From Bacteroidota bacterium (GTDB lineage Bacteria > Bacteroidota > Ignavibacteria > UBA10030 > UBA8401): a stretch of 64,000 nt of DNA. The stretch lies in assembly GCA_041658205.1 (NCBI GenBank), contig JBBAAO010000001.1:1240001-1304000 (forward strand), read 5' to 3'. Under the pieces are notes generated by a model that worked only from the letters and a program-made list of their open reading frames with translations, had not been told where the DNA came from and made no database searches. A program made the position numbers and the translations under genes. This document shows, piece after piece, positions 25,136 through 33,821 of the stretch (position 1 is the first letter of the stretch; every line of letters begins with the position of its first letter).

Positions 25136-25825
25136 TTATTTTTTTGCCGGAGCTGCTGTTTCACCTTCAACCGGTTTCTTTCCCTTTGCAATCACTTCCG
25201 GTTCTGCTGCTACTGTTGTTGCTGCTCCTGCTACAGCTGTTGCATCCACTGCACCTGCAACTGGTGTCTCTTCTTTAATGATTGTCGGCGGAACAACTGC
25301 AACGACCGCTGCGGATTCATTATCAAGAATCTTTACATTCTCAATTTTAATGTCGCGAACGTGGATCGAATCATTCATACCAAGTTCAGCCACATTGAGT
25401 TCAATGTGTTCCGGGATGAATTTCGGCAAGCACGCCACACGAACTTTGTGCATGATAAACTGCAACGTTCCACCGTCTTTAACCCCTTTGGGGCTACCAC
25501 TTAAGATGACGGGGACCTGAACAGTCAATTCTTCATTGTCTTTTACGCCTTGAAGATCAAAATGTACGGGTCTGTCCGAGATCGGGTCAAACTGTACATC
25601 CCGAAGAATACAAGTCTTCGTTACACCGTTATCAAGCTTTAAATTGATCAAGTGGGTGTTGGTGGTATAGATCAACGGCTTCATTGCTAATGGTGTGGCA
25701 GTGATGTTGATATTTTCTTCGCCGCGGGAATAATAAACCCCAGGAATCTTTTCATCATACCGCAAACGGTTGACTTTTTTTCCGATCTCATTACGCACAA
25801 CTGCATTCAATACTACTTCTGACAT
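25136..25825 (-). CDS. rplY: 50S ribosomal protein L25, long (Ctc/TL5) form
   Basis: A 229-residue 5S rRNA-binding protein with two domains: the L25 beta-barrel (residues 1-95, with RLRYDEKIPGVYYSRG) and the TL5-type C-terminal domain (about 96-185, with VQVPVILSGSPKGVKDGGTL and the family's HVRDIKIEN). A low-complexity Ala/Val/Thr/Pro tail (residues about 186-229) ends in APAKK. The N-terminus VVLNAVVRNEIGKK fits the Ctc general stress branch. It follows prs by 33 bases. Confidence 0.95.
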   Translation of the reverse strand: MSEVVLNAVVRNEIGKKVNRLRYDEKIPGVYYSRGEENINITATPLAMKPLIYTTNTHLINLKLDNGVTKTCILRDVQFDPISDRPVHFDLQGVKDNEELTVQVPVILSGSPKGVKDGGTLQFIMHKVRVACLPKFIPEHIELNVAELGMNDSIHVRDIKIENVKILDNESAAVVAVVPPTIIKEETPVAGAVDATAVAGAATTVAAEPEVIAKGKKPVEGETAAPAKK

Positions 25826-25858
25826 TATATCTCTCCTTACATGAAAACAATAAATAAA

Positions 25859-26812
25859 TTAATTATCTAAACTTTTGTCTTTGTCTACATCGAACAATGA
25901 GCTGATCGATTTATTATGGAAACAACGTTCAATTGCTTCTGCAAAAACTTGTGCTACCGACATCACTTCTATTTTTGAGGATTCCACTTTGAGAGGAATC
26001 GTATCACACACAAGAATCTTTTCCACATCGCTGGCATTAATGCGTTCTAGCGCTTTTCCCGAAAGCAGAGGATGCGTGCAAGCACCATAGACCGATTTTG
26101 CTCCTGCTTTCTTTAAGGCAGAAACTGCATTGGTGAATGTTCCGGCCGTATCAATTAAATCATCAACGATCAAAACATTTCTTCCCTCAACATCTCCAAC
26201 AATATTCATTACTTCTACAACGTTGGGAGCAGGACGTCGTTTATCGATCAATACAAGATCAGCTTCCAATCGTTTTGCATATGCGCGCGCCATTTTGATG
26301 CCGCCAACATCGGGAGACACAACCGTCAGATTTGGAATCTTTTGCTTTCGTAAATGTTCCACAAAGACCACTGACGAATACAAATGATCCACGGGAATAT
26401 CAAAAAATCCCTGGATCTGCGGGGCATGAAGATCCATGCAAATAACACGATCAGCACCAGACTTTGTGATCAGGTTTGCAATCAGTTTCGACGTGATAGC
26501 AACACGCGGTTGATCTTTTCTATCTTGCCGTGCATAACCAAAATATGGAATTACGACAGTGACTTTTCTTGCCGATGCCCGTTTTGCCGCATCAACGGTA
26601 ATCAGTAATTCCAATAAATTGTCTGCAGGGGGTACCGTTGTTTGAATGATAAAAACATCAGCGCCCCGGACATTGTCAATGAACTTTACCCAAATTTCGC
26701 CATCGCTGAAATTTTGAATCTCTAGTTTTCCGAGCGGCTCACCAAGACGATGAGCGATGTTTTCGGCCAAAGGACGATTAGCTCGTCCGGAGAACAATTT
26801 CAATTGCGGCAT
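25859..26812 (-). CDS. prs: Ribose-phosphate pyrophosphokinase
   Basis: A 317-residue class I PRPP synthase that transfers pyrophosphate from ATP to ribose 5-phosphate for purine, pyrimidine, histidine and tryptophan synthesis. Markers: KLFSGRANRPLAENIA at the N-terminus, SDGEIWVKF, the flexible catalytic loop region (PYFGYARQDRKDQPR), RVICMDLHAPQIQGFF, and the PRPP-binding loop VLIVDDLIDTAGTF. It is the first gene of the operon that continues into rplY, pth, rpsF, rpsR and rplI, read from a promoter at 26859-26887. Confidence 0.97.
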   Translation of the reverse strand: MPQLKLFSGRANRPLAENIAHRLGEPLGKLEIQNFSDGEIWVKFIDNVRGADVFIIQTTVPPADNLLELLITVDAAKRASARKVTVVIPYFGYARQDRKDQPRVAITSKLIANLITKSGADRVICMDLHAPQIQGFFDIPVDHLYSSVVFVEHLRKQKIPNLTVVSPDVGGIKMARAYAKRLEADLVLIDKRRPAPNVVEVMNIVGDVEGRNVLIVDDLIDTAGTFTNAVSALKKAGAKSVYGACTHPLLSGKALERINASDVEKILVCDTIPLKVESSKIEVMSVAQVFAEAIERCFHNKSISSLFDVDKDKSLDN

Positions 26813-26858
26813 AAATTTAGTGTCTTTAACGTTTGGTTAAAGTGTATTTTAGTTAACA

Positions 26859-26887
26859 AAAATAATAAAAAATCAGCAGATAGTCAA
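26859..26887 (-). promoter_or_regulatory. prs operon promoter
   Basis: On the minus strand: TTGACT (26887-26882), 17-base spacer, TATTTT (26864-26859), 46 bases before the prs ATG. It is divergent from the hydrolase promoter at 26923. Confidence 0.75.
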
Positions 26888-26922
26888 CGATTTACCTTTA
26901 TAAACATGAATGTTGAATCGTA

Positions 26923-26951
26923 TTGACATTTCAGCCTTGTTTGGGTATTTT
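26923..26951 (+). promoter_or_regulatory. Promoter of the hydrolase-bioY pair
   Basis: Consensus TTGACA (26923-26928), 17-base spacer, TATTTT (26946-26951). Only 10 bases separate the -10 box from the ATG at 26962, so the leader should be about 4 bases. Confidence 0.8.
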
Positions 26952-26961
26952 ATCACGTTTT

Positions 26962-27834
26962 ATGACCGATATTGAACAGATCCAATTTGTATTAACTACT
27001 CCATCCGGAGCGCCTCTACGAGGCGATCTACGATGGAACAATCAGTTAGCCGAATCTCATAAGAAAAATCTTCCGGTCATTATTGTTTGTCATGGTTTCA
27101 AAGCATTTAAGGATTGGGGACCATTTCCGGCAATTGGAAGATATTTTGCGCGACATGGATTTCTCTCGATAGTTCTCAATTTTTCGCATAACGGTATCGG
27201 GGAAGAGCCGAGAAAATTTGTCGAGCACGAAAGATTTGCCAATAATACGGTATCGCTCGAAATTGAAGACGTTCAAACTGTGTTGGATGAGATTTCCGGC
27301 GATTCTTTTGGATTATCTTTTGTTGATCGGTCAAAGATTGGAGTCGTCGGACATTCTCGAGGCGGGGCAGTTGCACTGATTACGGCAAAGGAAGATAAAA
27401 GAGTGAAAGCAATTGCCGTTTGGTCCACGATTGCTCATTTCAATAGATATACTGATGAACAACGGCGGAGATGGAGAGAGAAGGGATTTGTTCAACTGCA
27501 TTCTGTGAGTAGTCAAAAAATATTTCAAATCAACACTGCATTGCTCGACGACATTGAAAATAATGCAGAGCGGTTGGACATTATTAAGGCGGTTGAAAAA
27601 TTACAAAAGCCATTGTTGATTATTCACGGCACTGCAGATATTCCTGCAAAGATTGAAGAAGCAGAAACATTATATGGAGTGGCGGACAAACAGCTGACAA
27701 AATTTGTGAAGTTGGAAGGTGTGGGTCATATGTATGGAGCGAAACATCCATACAAGGATGAAAGTCCGACAATGAATCATGTATTAGAAATAACAACAGG
27801 TTGGTTTCAAACACAATTTTACCCGGAGGTGTAA
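26962..27834 (+). CDS. Alpha/beta hydrolase (dienelactone hydrolase-like)
   Basis: A 290-residue cytoplasmic serine hydrolase. The nucleophile elbow G-H-S-R-G-G places Ser near residue 130. The acid is likely the Asp of IIHGTADIP (about 226), and the base the His of GVGHMYG (about 255). The oxyanion strand VIIVCHGFKAFKDWGPF is near residues 38-55. The open frame extends 13 codons further upstream through the -35 and -10 boxes, so ATG 26962 is chosen. No Shine-Dalgarno is seen. Its stop overlaps the bioY ATG (TAATG). A link to biotin (for example a BioH-like esterase role) is possible from this pairing but not supported by any specific residue. Confidence 0.85.
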   Translation: MTDIEQIQFVLTTPSGAPLRGDLRWNNQLAESHKKNLPVIIVCHGFKAFKDWGPFPAIGRYFARHGFLSIVLNFSHNGIGEEPRKFVEHERFANNTVSLEIEDVQTVLDEISGDSFGLSFVDRSKIGVVGHSRGGAVALITAKEDKRVKAIAVWSTIAHFNRYTDEQRRRWREKGFVQLHSVSSQKIFQINTALLDDIENNAERLDIIKAVEKLQKPLLIIHGTADIPAKIEEAETLYGVADKQLTKFVKLEGVGHMYGAKHPYKDESPTMNHVLEITTGWFQTQFYPEV

Positions 27835-28409
27835 TGGAAGTATTACGAAAGAAATTTATTATGGATTCTTCACAAACACAATCATCGACTCTTGCGCAAG
27901 CAGGATGGATATCACTTTTCGCTGCACTTACATCCCTTGGTGCACAGATTGAAATTCCGCATCAGCCGATTCCATTTACTCTGCAGACATTTTTTGTGTT
28001 ACTTTCCGGCGCGTTTCTTGGACCACGCAACGGATTTATTGCGCAAATAATTTATATCGGTGCAGGTGCTATTGGTCTTCCGGTATTCTCCGGTGCATCA
28101 TTTGGAATGGCAAGAATATTTGGTATCACCGGCGGATATTTATTGAGCTTTCCTATCGCTGCGGCATTAATCGGCTATCTCATCAGTCTCCGAAAAGGAT
28201 ATGTGTGGACGATCGTCTCAATGTTTTTAGGATTAGTGGTTGTCTTCACGATCGGTTCTTTGTATTTAAACTTTGTTGCTCTTCATAATATTCAACAAGC
28301 TATTATGAGCGGCTTTCTGATCTTCTCTTGGTGGGATGTTCTGAAATTAACTGCCGCAGCGGCAATTTATAATGAGTTTTCGAAACGATATAAAAAACTA
28401 CCGGCGTAA
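27834..28409 (+). CDS. bioY: Biotin transporter substrate-binding subunit BioY
   Basis: A 191-residue membrane protein of the BioY family, the substrate-capture S component for biotin uptake. Family blocks: IPHQPIPFTLQTFFVLLSGAFLGPRNG, IGAGAIGLPVFSG, and GITGGYLLSFPIAAALIGYL. About six membrane helices are visible. GGAGG 5 bases before the ATG at 27834 supports this start over the upstream GTG. No bioM/bioN energy-coupling genes follow, so it probably works alone or with a shared ECF module elsewhere. It is translationally coupled to the hydrolase and closed by a strong terminator. Confidence 0.93.
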   Translation: MEVLRKKFIMDSSQTQSSTLAQAGWISLFAALTSLGAQIEIPHQPIPFTLQTFFVLLSGAFLGPRNGFIAQIIYIGAGAIGLPVFSGASFGMARIFGITGGYLLSFPIAAALIGYLISLRKGYVWTIVSMFLGLVVVFTIGSLYLNFVALHNIQQAIMSGFLIFSWWDVLKLTAAAAIYNEFSKRYKKLPA

Positions 28410-28431
28410 TTAGCTTTCAAACCTCTTCAAT

Positions 28432-28462
28432 AAAAAATCCTCTCATGCGAGAGGATTTTTTA
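28432..28462. terminator. Terminator after bioY
   Basis: AAAAAATCCTCTC / GAGAGGATTTTTT, 13-bp stem with a 4-base loop ATGC. It works on both strands and separates bioY from the oppositely oriented exonuclease gene. Confidence 0.92.
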
Positions 28463-28537
28463 TTGTACTACTACTTATGCTTATGCTCAATTTGAGTTTG
28501 CCGAATACTTTTGGAGTTGGGAAGAAAAAATTCATCA

Positions 28538-29209
28538 TCAGTGGAAATTGAGAAAATCGTTCCACCGCTTATGCAATTCCGCTGTGGCAAGAACATCACC
28601 GAAGCAATACTCTGCAATATCGTGAAACCGTTTTTCTTCATACAGCTTTCGCATATCCAGACCAGTAATTCCTTTTGCCTTCGGGCTTTCGATACCAAAT
28701 GATTTGCAATAAAAATCCAAACTGAAGCGCCTCGTTACCTGATAATAGGTCAGTTGCTCAAGCAGATCGCAATGCACTTCTGAATCATAACGATAGGGCA
28801 TTAAATTCCGGCTAGTTTTAATCCCAAACTTCGCAGACCGAAGCATCACAAACGGACAATCAAATCCTCGTCCATTAAAGGTGATGAATTGTTCATATTT
28901 AGGGATAATCTTCCAAAATTCCTGTAAGAGATGTTCTTCCGATCCCGAAATAAAATGGCATCGTTTGTTATCGGAAAAATACTCTTCATTACGATCGGAT
29001 TGGAAAAACACTTTTCCTTTTTGAGAGTCGGGATTGAAGAGAGCAATGCAGAGAATTTGAGCAGTCAGCGGATGGAGATTGAGATTCTTTTTTACCTCTT
29101 CGATTTTTTCTTCACTGTCGGCAAATCGGAGGAGATATGATTGTGTTTCTCTATCGAAGGATTCCAGAGGATACCCTAGCGTTTCAATATCGAAGACGAT
29201 CCTGCTCAT
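28538..29209 (-). CDS. Predicted 3'-5' exonuclease (DEDD superfamily, PolB-exo-like)
   Basis: A 223-residue stand-alone exonuclease domain of the RNase H-like fold. Exo I is VFDIETLG (residues 4-11, Asp and Glu), Exo II is FITFNGRGFDCPF (Asp near 117), and Exo III is in YCFGDVLATAELH (Asp near 205), giving the D-E-D-D metal-binding set. It fits the family of predicted PolB-like 3'-5' exonucleases. The start overlaps the permease stop by 4 bases, so it is the last gene of the recA-recX transcript; a repair or nucleic-acid turnover role would suit that. The region from its stop to the bioY terminator (75 bases) holds nothing. Confidence 0.85.
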   Translation of the reverse strand: MSRIVFDIETLGYPLESFDRETQSYLLRFADSEEKIEEVKKNLNLHPLTAQILCIALFNPDSQKGKVFFQSDRNEEYFSDNKRCHFISGSEEHLLQEFWKIIPKYEQFITFNGRGFDCPFVMLRSAKFGIKTSRNLMPYRYDSEVHCDLLEQLTYYQVTRRFSLDFYCKSFGIESPKAKGITGLDMRKLYEEKRFHDIAEYCFGDVLATAELHKRWNDFLNFH

Positions 29210-30255
29210 GCTTGTGTGATTTTATAATTTTTTAACCCCCAGTTTGTTTCTTTCGCTGTTACAAGGACAATAGTATAGATCGGAACGGCAAGAACCATTC
29301 CCATCACACCAAGGGTTTCATTTCCAATTAAGATGACGAGAAACATCGTCAAAGGATGAATGTCCATTATCTTGCTGAAGACTGCCGGTTGAACGAACAT
29401 CTGATCGATCTGTTGTACGGCAATCGTTGCAACGGCGATAGGAATCAACATGCGGAGATCGCCAAATTGTACGATGGAGATAAGCAGCGTGGGGATAGCA
29501 CCGATGAACGGTCCGGCAAAAGGGATGACGTTGGTAAATCCACCGATCAAACCAAGCACGGTCGCATAGTTAATGCCGAGGAAAAAATAAATAATAGTAT
29601 AAATCATCCCAACGATCACAGATTCTGTCACTGTACCGCGAATATATTTGCTCAACTGATCTTCAATCTTATAAATGATATTCAATGCCATTTCAAAATA
29701 TTTGTTCGGCATACTGCGAATCAGTGATTTTTGCATGTTGTAATAATCGCTCAATAAAAAAAACGTAATAAAAGGAACAATAGCGAGCGTTGCGACCGTG
29801 CTGAGCAGGCCGGAAAGTGCTTCGGCTGCGGAATTGCCGAAGGAAACAAGCGTACTATTCAATTGTTCACGGATTGACTCCGATTTTAGGAACGGAACCT
29901 CAGTTGAGATTTGTTTGCTCAAATCGTTCAGCATAATGGTTAAATGTTCTTTGCTGAATGCTGCTGAAATTTGAGACACCTGATTGGAGATGACGGGAAA
30001 AAGCATTACTACTGCCAGTGCTGCTAAACTTCCCAGTCCCATAAAGACAATCAATACGGCAATCCATCGTGCTGCACCAAGATTTTCGATATAATCAACG
30101 ATCGGTTTTAGGATGAATGTTAATGTGAAGGATATGACAAGAATGAGAAATAGATCTTCAAATGTGGAGAGGATGAAAATCGGTAAAGCGATCGCCATTG
30201 TTACTAGAAATACTTTCCATTGACGGCTGCGGAAAAAGTTTTTGTCTTCTTTCAT
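29206..30255 (-). CDS. AI-2E family transporter (PF01594)
   Basis: A 349-residue membrane protein with seven to eight predicted helices. Family marks are TFILKPIVDYIENLGAARWIAV near the N-terminus, the cytosolic helical region (residues about 85-150), IPFITFFLLSDY, GLIGGFTNVIPFAGPFIGAIP and the closing HPLTMFLVILIGNETLGVMGMVLAVPIY. Proteins of this family export autoinducer-2, or act as ion antiporters or transporters of other small solutes, so the substrate is not known. It overlaps recX by 4 bases and the exonuclease gene by 4 bases, which puts it in the recA-recX transcript. Confidence 0.88.
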   Translation of the reverse strand: MKEDKNFFRSRQWKVFLVTMAIALPIFILSTFEDLFLILVISFTLTFILKPIVDYIENLGAARWIAVLIVFMGLGSLAALAVVMLFPVISNQVSQISAAFSKEHLTIMLNDLSKQISTEVPFLKSESIREQLNSTLVSFGNSAAEALSGLLSTVATLAIVPFITFFLLSDYYNMQKSLIRSMPNKYFEMALNIIYKIEDQLSKYIRGTVTESVIVGMIYTIIYFFLGINYATVLGLIGGFTNVIPFAGPFIGAIPTLLISIVQFGDLRMLIPIAVATIAVQQIDQMFVQPAVFSKIMDIHPLTMFLVILIGNETLGVMGMVLAVPIYTIVLVTAKETNWGLKNYKITQA

Positions 30256-30878
30256 TGTTTTACCAATTGTGATACAATTTTTTGTGAAAGAGAAGAGTCA
30301 TACCCTCTTCTGACTAAATGTTCGTAAATCCTTTTTTTCTGAGTGATGAGGGGGAGTGTTGAGACACGTTTATATTTCCGTTCCCCTTCTTTCAGTGCAA
30401 GAGCATTTTCTGATTCGGTCGTGTACAACTCTCCGATAATTTTCTCTGTAATATTCCGGTCGATCCCTTTTCTAAAGAGCAATTGTTTCATCGATGATTT
30501 ACCAACCGGTTTCAGCATCAATTTATCCCGGCAGAACATTCTGGCAAATTCTTCATCGTTCAAAAGCATGTTTTCAGAGAGATAGTGAATTGCCTGTTGA
30601 ATATTGGCGTCGTCATATCCTTTTTTTTCTAAATATTCAACAATCTGTTTTGTTGAACGGGGACGATATGACCGATATTGCAATGCAGCTCGTTTAACGG
30701 ATGATTCCGCTTCTGCCCGTTCTATTACTTCCCGTTCAGAATCCGTTAATGACTGTCCCTGATGGAGGACAAATCGAGCATACACATCTTCACTAACACT
30801 AAATGCATATTTTTCATCAACAAAAATTGAAAAGCGGAGTTTATTCTTTTTTTGCCGTTCAATTTTTGTGATGATCAT
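30252..30878 (-). CDS. recX: Regulatory protein RecX
   Basis: A 208-residue RecX, which binds inside the RecA filament groove and limits its growth. It has an N-terminal beta domain (residues 1-50, typical of the longer RecX type) and three tandem three-helix repeats. Markers: LQYRSYRPRSTKQIVEYLEKKGYDD, NDEEFARMFCRDKL, KRIYEHLVRRGYDSSL. It lies 48 bases after recA on the same strand, the usual arrangement. Confidence 0.92.
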   Translation of the reverse strand: MIITKIERQKKNKLRFSIFVDEKYAFSVSEDVYARFVLHQGQSLTDSEREVIERAEAESSVKRAALQYRSYRPRSTKQIVEYLEKKGYDDANIQQAIHYLSENMLLNDEEFARMFCRDKLMLKPVGKSSMKQLLFRKGIDRNITEKIIGELYTTESENALALKEGERKYKRVSTLPLITQKKRIYEHLVRRGYDSSLSQKIVSQLVKQ

Positions 30879-30926
30879 AACTTCAATACTAACAGGTCTG
30901 CACTAACGCCGATCTGTTGGGAATGT

Positions 30927-31991
30927 TTATTTTGCTTTTTTTGACTCTTTCACGGGCTTTTCGTCGGATTCACTATCCTTTGAAATTGCTGCAGCGTTGA
31001 TGCCAAGTTTTACGCGAACTTCTGAATCGATTTGTTTTGTCAAAGCGTCATTTCCTGTCAAAAATGCTTTTACCGAATCCCGCCCTTGACCGATACGTTC
31101 TTCTTTATAGGAGAACCATGAACCGCTTTTGTTGATAATATTATTTTCAACAGCCACATCAATCAGATCGCCAAGTTTTGAAATACCCTCATTATAGAGA
31201 ATGTCAAACTGAACTTCCTTAAACGGTGGTGCAACTTTATTCTTTACCACTTTTACTTTTGTCCGGTTACCGATTACGTTTGTGCCGTCTTTAATCGCTT
31301 CAATGCGCCGGACGTCCATACGGATGGATGCGTAAAATTTCAATGCATTTCCACCGGTGGTTGTTTCCGGATTGCCAAACATGATACCAATCTTCATTCG
31401 GAGTTGATTGGTAAAGATGACGGTAGTTTTCGATTTTGAAATTGCTGATGTCAATTTGCGAAGCGCTTGCGACATTAATCGTGCGTGAACGCCCATGGTT
31501 GGATCTCCCATTTCTCCTTCAATTTCTGCGCGGGGAGTCAAAGCGGCAACAGAATCGATGACAACAACATCCAGCGCACCGCTGCGTACGAGTGTTTCAA
31601 CAATCTCCAGAGCTTGTTCACCGTATTCCGGTTGGGAGAGAAGAAGGGAAGAAGTATCAACTCCCAGTTTGCGTGCATATCCGGTATCAAGTGCGTGTTC
31701 AGCATCGATGAATGCGCAAATACCGCCGGTCTTTTGGGCTTCGGCAATAATATGCAGACAGATGGTTGTTTTACCGGAAGATTCCGGTCCATAAATTTCA
31801 ATCACTCGTCCTCGAGGAACACCGCCGACGCCAAGTGCATTATCCAGCGAGATCGATCCTGTGGAGATCACATCAATTTTCATGATCGGTCCATCGGTCA
31901 ATCTCATGATGGAACCTTTTCCGTGTTGCTTTTCTATTTGTTCAATCGCAACTTTGAGCGCTTGAACTTTTGCGTCTTTGTCTTCAGCCAT
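30927..31991 (-). CDS. recA: Recombinase RecA
   Basis: A 354-residue strand-exchange ATPase. Walker A GPESSGKTT is at residues 68-76, Walker B is VVVIDSVAALTP, the L1 loop region is GDPTMGVHARLMSQALRKLT, and L2 is IFGNPETTTGGNALKFYAS. The C-terminal tail is basic and acidic mixed (EDESDEKPVKESKKAK). AAAGGATAAGCC precedes the ATG, and a promoter (TTGATT-17-TACTTT) is seen 44 bases upstream. No LexA box of a known type is recognised there, so SOS control is not evident. Confidence 0.97.
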   Translation of the reverse strand: MAEDKDAKVQALKVAIEQIEKQHGKGSIMRLTDGPIMKIDVISTGSISLDNALGVGGVPRGRVIEIYGPESSGKTTICLHIIAEAQKTGGICAFIDAEHALDTGYARKLGVDTSSLLLSQPEYGEQALEIVETLVRSGALDVVVIDSVAALTPRAEIEGEMGDPTMGVHARLMSQALRKLTSAISKSKTTVIFTNQLRMKIGIMFGNPETTTGGNALKFYASIRMDVRRIEAIKDGTNVIGNRTKVKVVKNKVAPPFKEVQFDILYNEGISKLGDLIDVAVENNIINKSGSWFSYKEERIGQGRDSVKAFLTGNDALTKQIDSEVRVKLGINAAAISKDSESDEKPVKESKKAK

Positions 31992-32034
31992 GGCTTATCC
32001 TTTTATAAATGTGTTTTTTGAAAATTGATGTAGC

Positions 32035-32063
32035 AAAGTAATGTTTTCGTCTATGTGAATCAA
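32035..32063 (-). promoter_or_regulatory. recA promoter
   Basis: Minus strand: TTGATT (32063-32058), 17-base spacer, TACTTT (32040-32035). It overlaps the 79-base gap between cinA and recA. Confidence 0.55.
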
Positions 32064-32070
32064 GATTCAA

Positions 32071-33321
32071 TTATTGTAATTTCAGGCACTTTCTTCTTAA
32101 TAATTCAAGTGCAGCCTGAGATGCACGTTCCTTAAAGCGAGTGCGGTTGTCACCAAAATTAAATTTCAGTGCGAAGTTCGATTGGGAATCCGCATAACCG
32201 ATCCAACATAAACCGACAGGTTTTTCGGGAGTGCCGCCTGAAGGACCGGCAATGCCGGTTGTTGAAAGAGCAATATCTGCCTTTGTTTTGATCCGTGCGC
32301 CGTGCGCCATTGCTGCTGCAACTTCTTTACTGACTGCGCCATGATCGGTGATGAGTTTTTCCGGAACGCTGAGTTCATCAATTTTTAGTTGATTGTGGTA
32401 GACGACGAATCCCCCAAGAAAATACTCTGAACTTCCCGGCACATTCGTAATCCGATTGGCAATTAAACCGCCCGTGCACGATTCTGCCGTGGTCAACGTC
32501 AGTTTCCGTTCCTTTAATAACGCTCCAATAACATCTTCAAGATCCTTTTCATCATCGGAATAAATATATTTCTCAACCTTTGAACGCAGCACACGTTCAG
32601 CATGCTTCAATTTCGTTTCTGCAGATTCATGGGTTTTGTCTTTGACGGTAATTCGTAGTTTCGTCCCCATGGGATTGGGAAGGAATGCAAGGGTTGTCGT
32701 TCCATCTGTTCCAATAACTTCATCGATATTCCCGATTTCATTGGCGAGCATCGATTCGCCGATTCCGGTTGTTTTCAGTGTGCGATGGCGAACTACAGAA
32801 CCAACATTTTTTTTCTCTAAAAATGGAATGATCCATTGGTCGATCATTTCCTTCATCTCAAACGGAACGCCTGGCATCACGAAGAAATATTTCCCTCGCT
32901 GTTCAAACATCATTCCCGGCGCTGTTCCGACAGGATTAGGGATGACGGTGCAACTTCTTGGAACAAGGGCTTGATCGATATTCGATTGGATCATTGCAAT
33001 GTTTCTACGTTGCGCTAACAATTTAATGTGGGAGAGAGTCTCTTCGTGCATCACAAGATCGGTCTTGAAAAATTCACACACCATTTTTTTGGTGATATCG
33101 TCGTGCGTTGGCCCGAGTCCGCCGGTGACACACACAACATCGGCGCGATCAAACGCAGTGGAAAATGTTTCTTCAATCGTCTTTGGTTGATCGCCAACCG
33201 TAGTCATACGGTCGCAGTATATTCCCACTCCATTCAGACGTTCAGCGATATAGGCTTGATTGGTATTAATGATCTGACCGATGAGTAATTCATCGCCGAT
33301 CGTGATAATTTCTGCTGTCAT
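32071..33321 (-). CDS. cinA: CinA-family protein (NMN amidohydrolase / competence-damage inducible)
   Basis: A 416-residue full-length CinA. The N-terminal MoaB/Mog-like COG1058 domain (residues 1-170: EIITIGDELLIGQIINTNQAYI, CVTGGLGPTHDDITKK, MPGVPFEMKEM) has ADP-ribose pyrophosphatase activity in characterised members. The C-terminal CinA domain (about 255-415: TLTTAESCTGGLIANRIT, GAVSKEVAAAMA, STTGIAGPSGGTPEKPVG) is a nicotinamide-mononucleotide deamidase. Both functions belong to pyridine nucleotide salvage. Its ATG shares a base with the pgpA stop (TAATG), and recA follows 79 bases later, the common cinA-recA order. Confidence 0.95.
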   Translation of the reverse strand: MTAEIITIGDELLIGQIINTNQAYIAERLNGVGIYCDRMTTVGDQPKTIEETFSTAFDRADVVCVTGGLGPTHDDITKKMVCEFFKTDLVMHEETLSHIKLLAQRRNIAMIQSNIDQALVPRSCTVIPNPVGTAPGMMFEQRGKYFFVMPGVPFEMKEMIDQWIIPFLEKKNVGSVVRHRTLKTTGIGESMLANEIGNIDEVIGTDGTTTLAFLPNPMGTKLRITVKDKTHESAETKLKHAERVLRSKVEKYIYSDDEKDLEDVIGALLKERKLTLTTAESCTGGLIANRITNVPGSSEYFLGGFVVYHNQLKIDELSVPEKLITDHGAVSKEVAAAMAHGARIKTKADIALSTTGIAGPSGGTPEKPVGLCWIGYADSQSNFALKFNFGDNRTRFKERASQAALELLRRKCLKLQ

Positions 33322-33821
33322 TAGAATAGATTGATGCGGAGCGCAACTTGAATGATGATGTTTGTATAAAGAGCTGCTACAATGTCATCGAACATGATAT
33401 TCCATCCGCCGGTCCGTTGATCAAAAATAACGGCAGGGTATGGTTTAAGAATATCCAAAGCTCGAAAGATGACAAACGCGAGAACAAGATTGACGTATGT
33501 AAATGGAATAAACCAGAGACTGAGCCACATACCGACAATTTCATCCACCGTGACGATGCTGGGATCTTGTCCGTAAATTTTTTCCATTTTTTCTGCGGCC
33601 AGTCCTCCCATTAAAAAGAGAATCAGCGTTACCGGAATCAGCGTGAATGGATCTCTAAAACCGGGAAGGAACATGAATGCGAGTCCGACAACAGACCCTG
33701 CAGTCCCGGGGGCTTTTGGAACGTATCCTGAAAAGAATCCGGTTCCAACAAATTTTGTCAAGAAGTCCAACGCAGGAGTTTCTGTTGGAATATTATTCTG
33801 CGATTGTTCCATTGTTATCAT
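33321..33821 (-). CDS. pgpA: Phosphatidylglycerophosphatase A
   Basis: A 166-residue membrane phosphatase that makes phosphatidylglycerol from phosphatidylglycerophosphate. The PgpA blocks are clear: GTGFFSGYVPKAPGTAGSVVGL, DPSIVTVDEIVGMWLSL with the catalytic Asp/Glu set, and FRALDILKPYPAVIFDQR...GWNIMFDDIVAA. ATG 33821 overlaps the pgsA 3' end by 29 bases; ATG 33812 and a TTG at 33839 are alternatives, and none has a strong ribosome site. With pgsA directly upstream, this encodes two consecutive steps of phospholipid synthesis. Confidence 0.92.
   Translation of the reverse strand: MITMEQSQNNIPTETPALDFLTKFVGTGFFSGYVPKAPGTAGSVVGLAFMFLPGFRDPFTLIPVTLILFLMGGLAAEKMEKIYGQDPSIVTVDEIVGMWLSLWFIPFTYVNLVLAFVIFRALDILKPYPAVIFDQRTGGWNIMFDDIVAALYTNIIIQVALRINLF

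Noticed and set aside
26962..27834. BioH (pimeloyl-ACP methyl ester esterase) because bioY follows
   Set aside because: The motifs are those of a general dienelactone hydrolase-type protein; nothing specific to BioH is seen.
31485..32021. 178-codon plus-strand frame over recA
   Set aside because: Antisense shadow of a clear gene; Cys/Asn-rich composition and no family resemblance.
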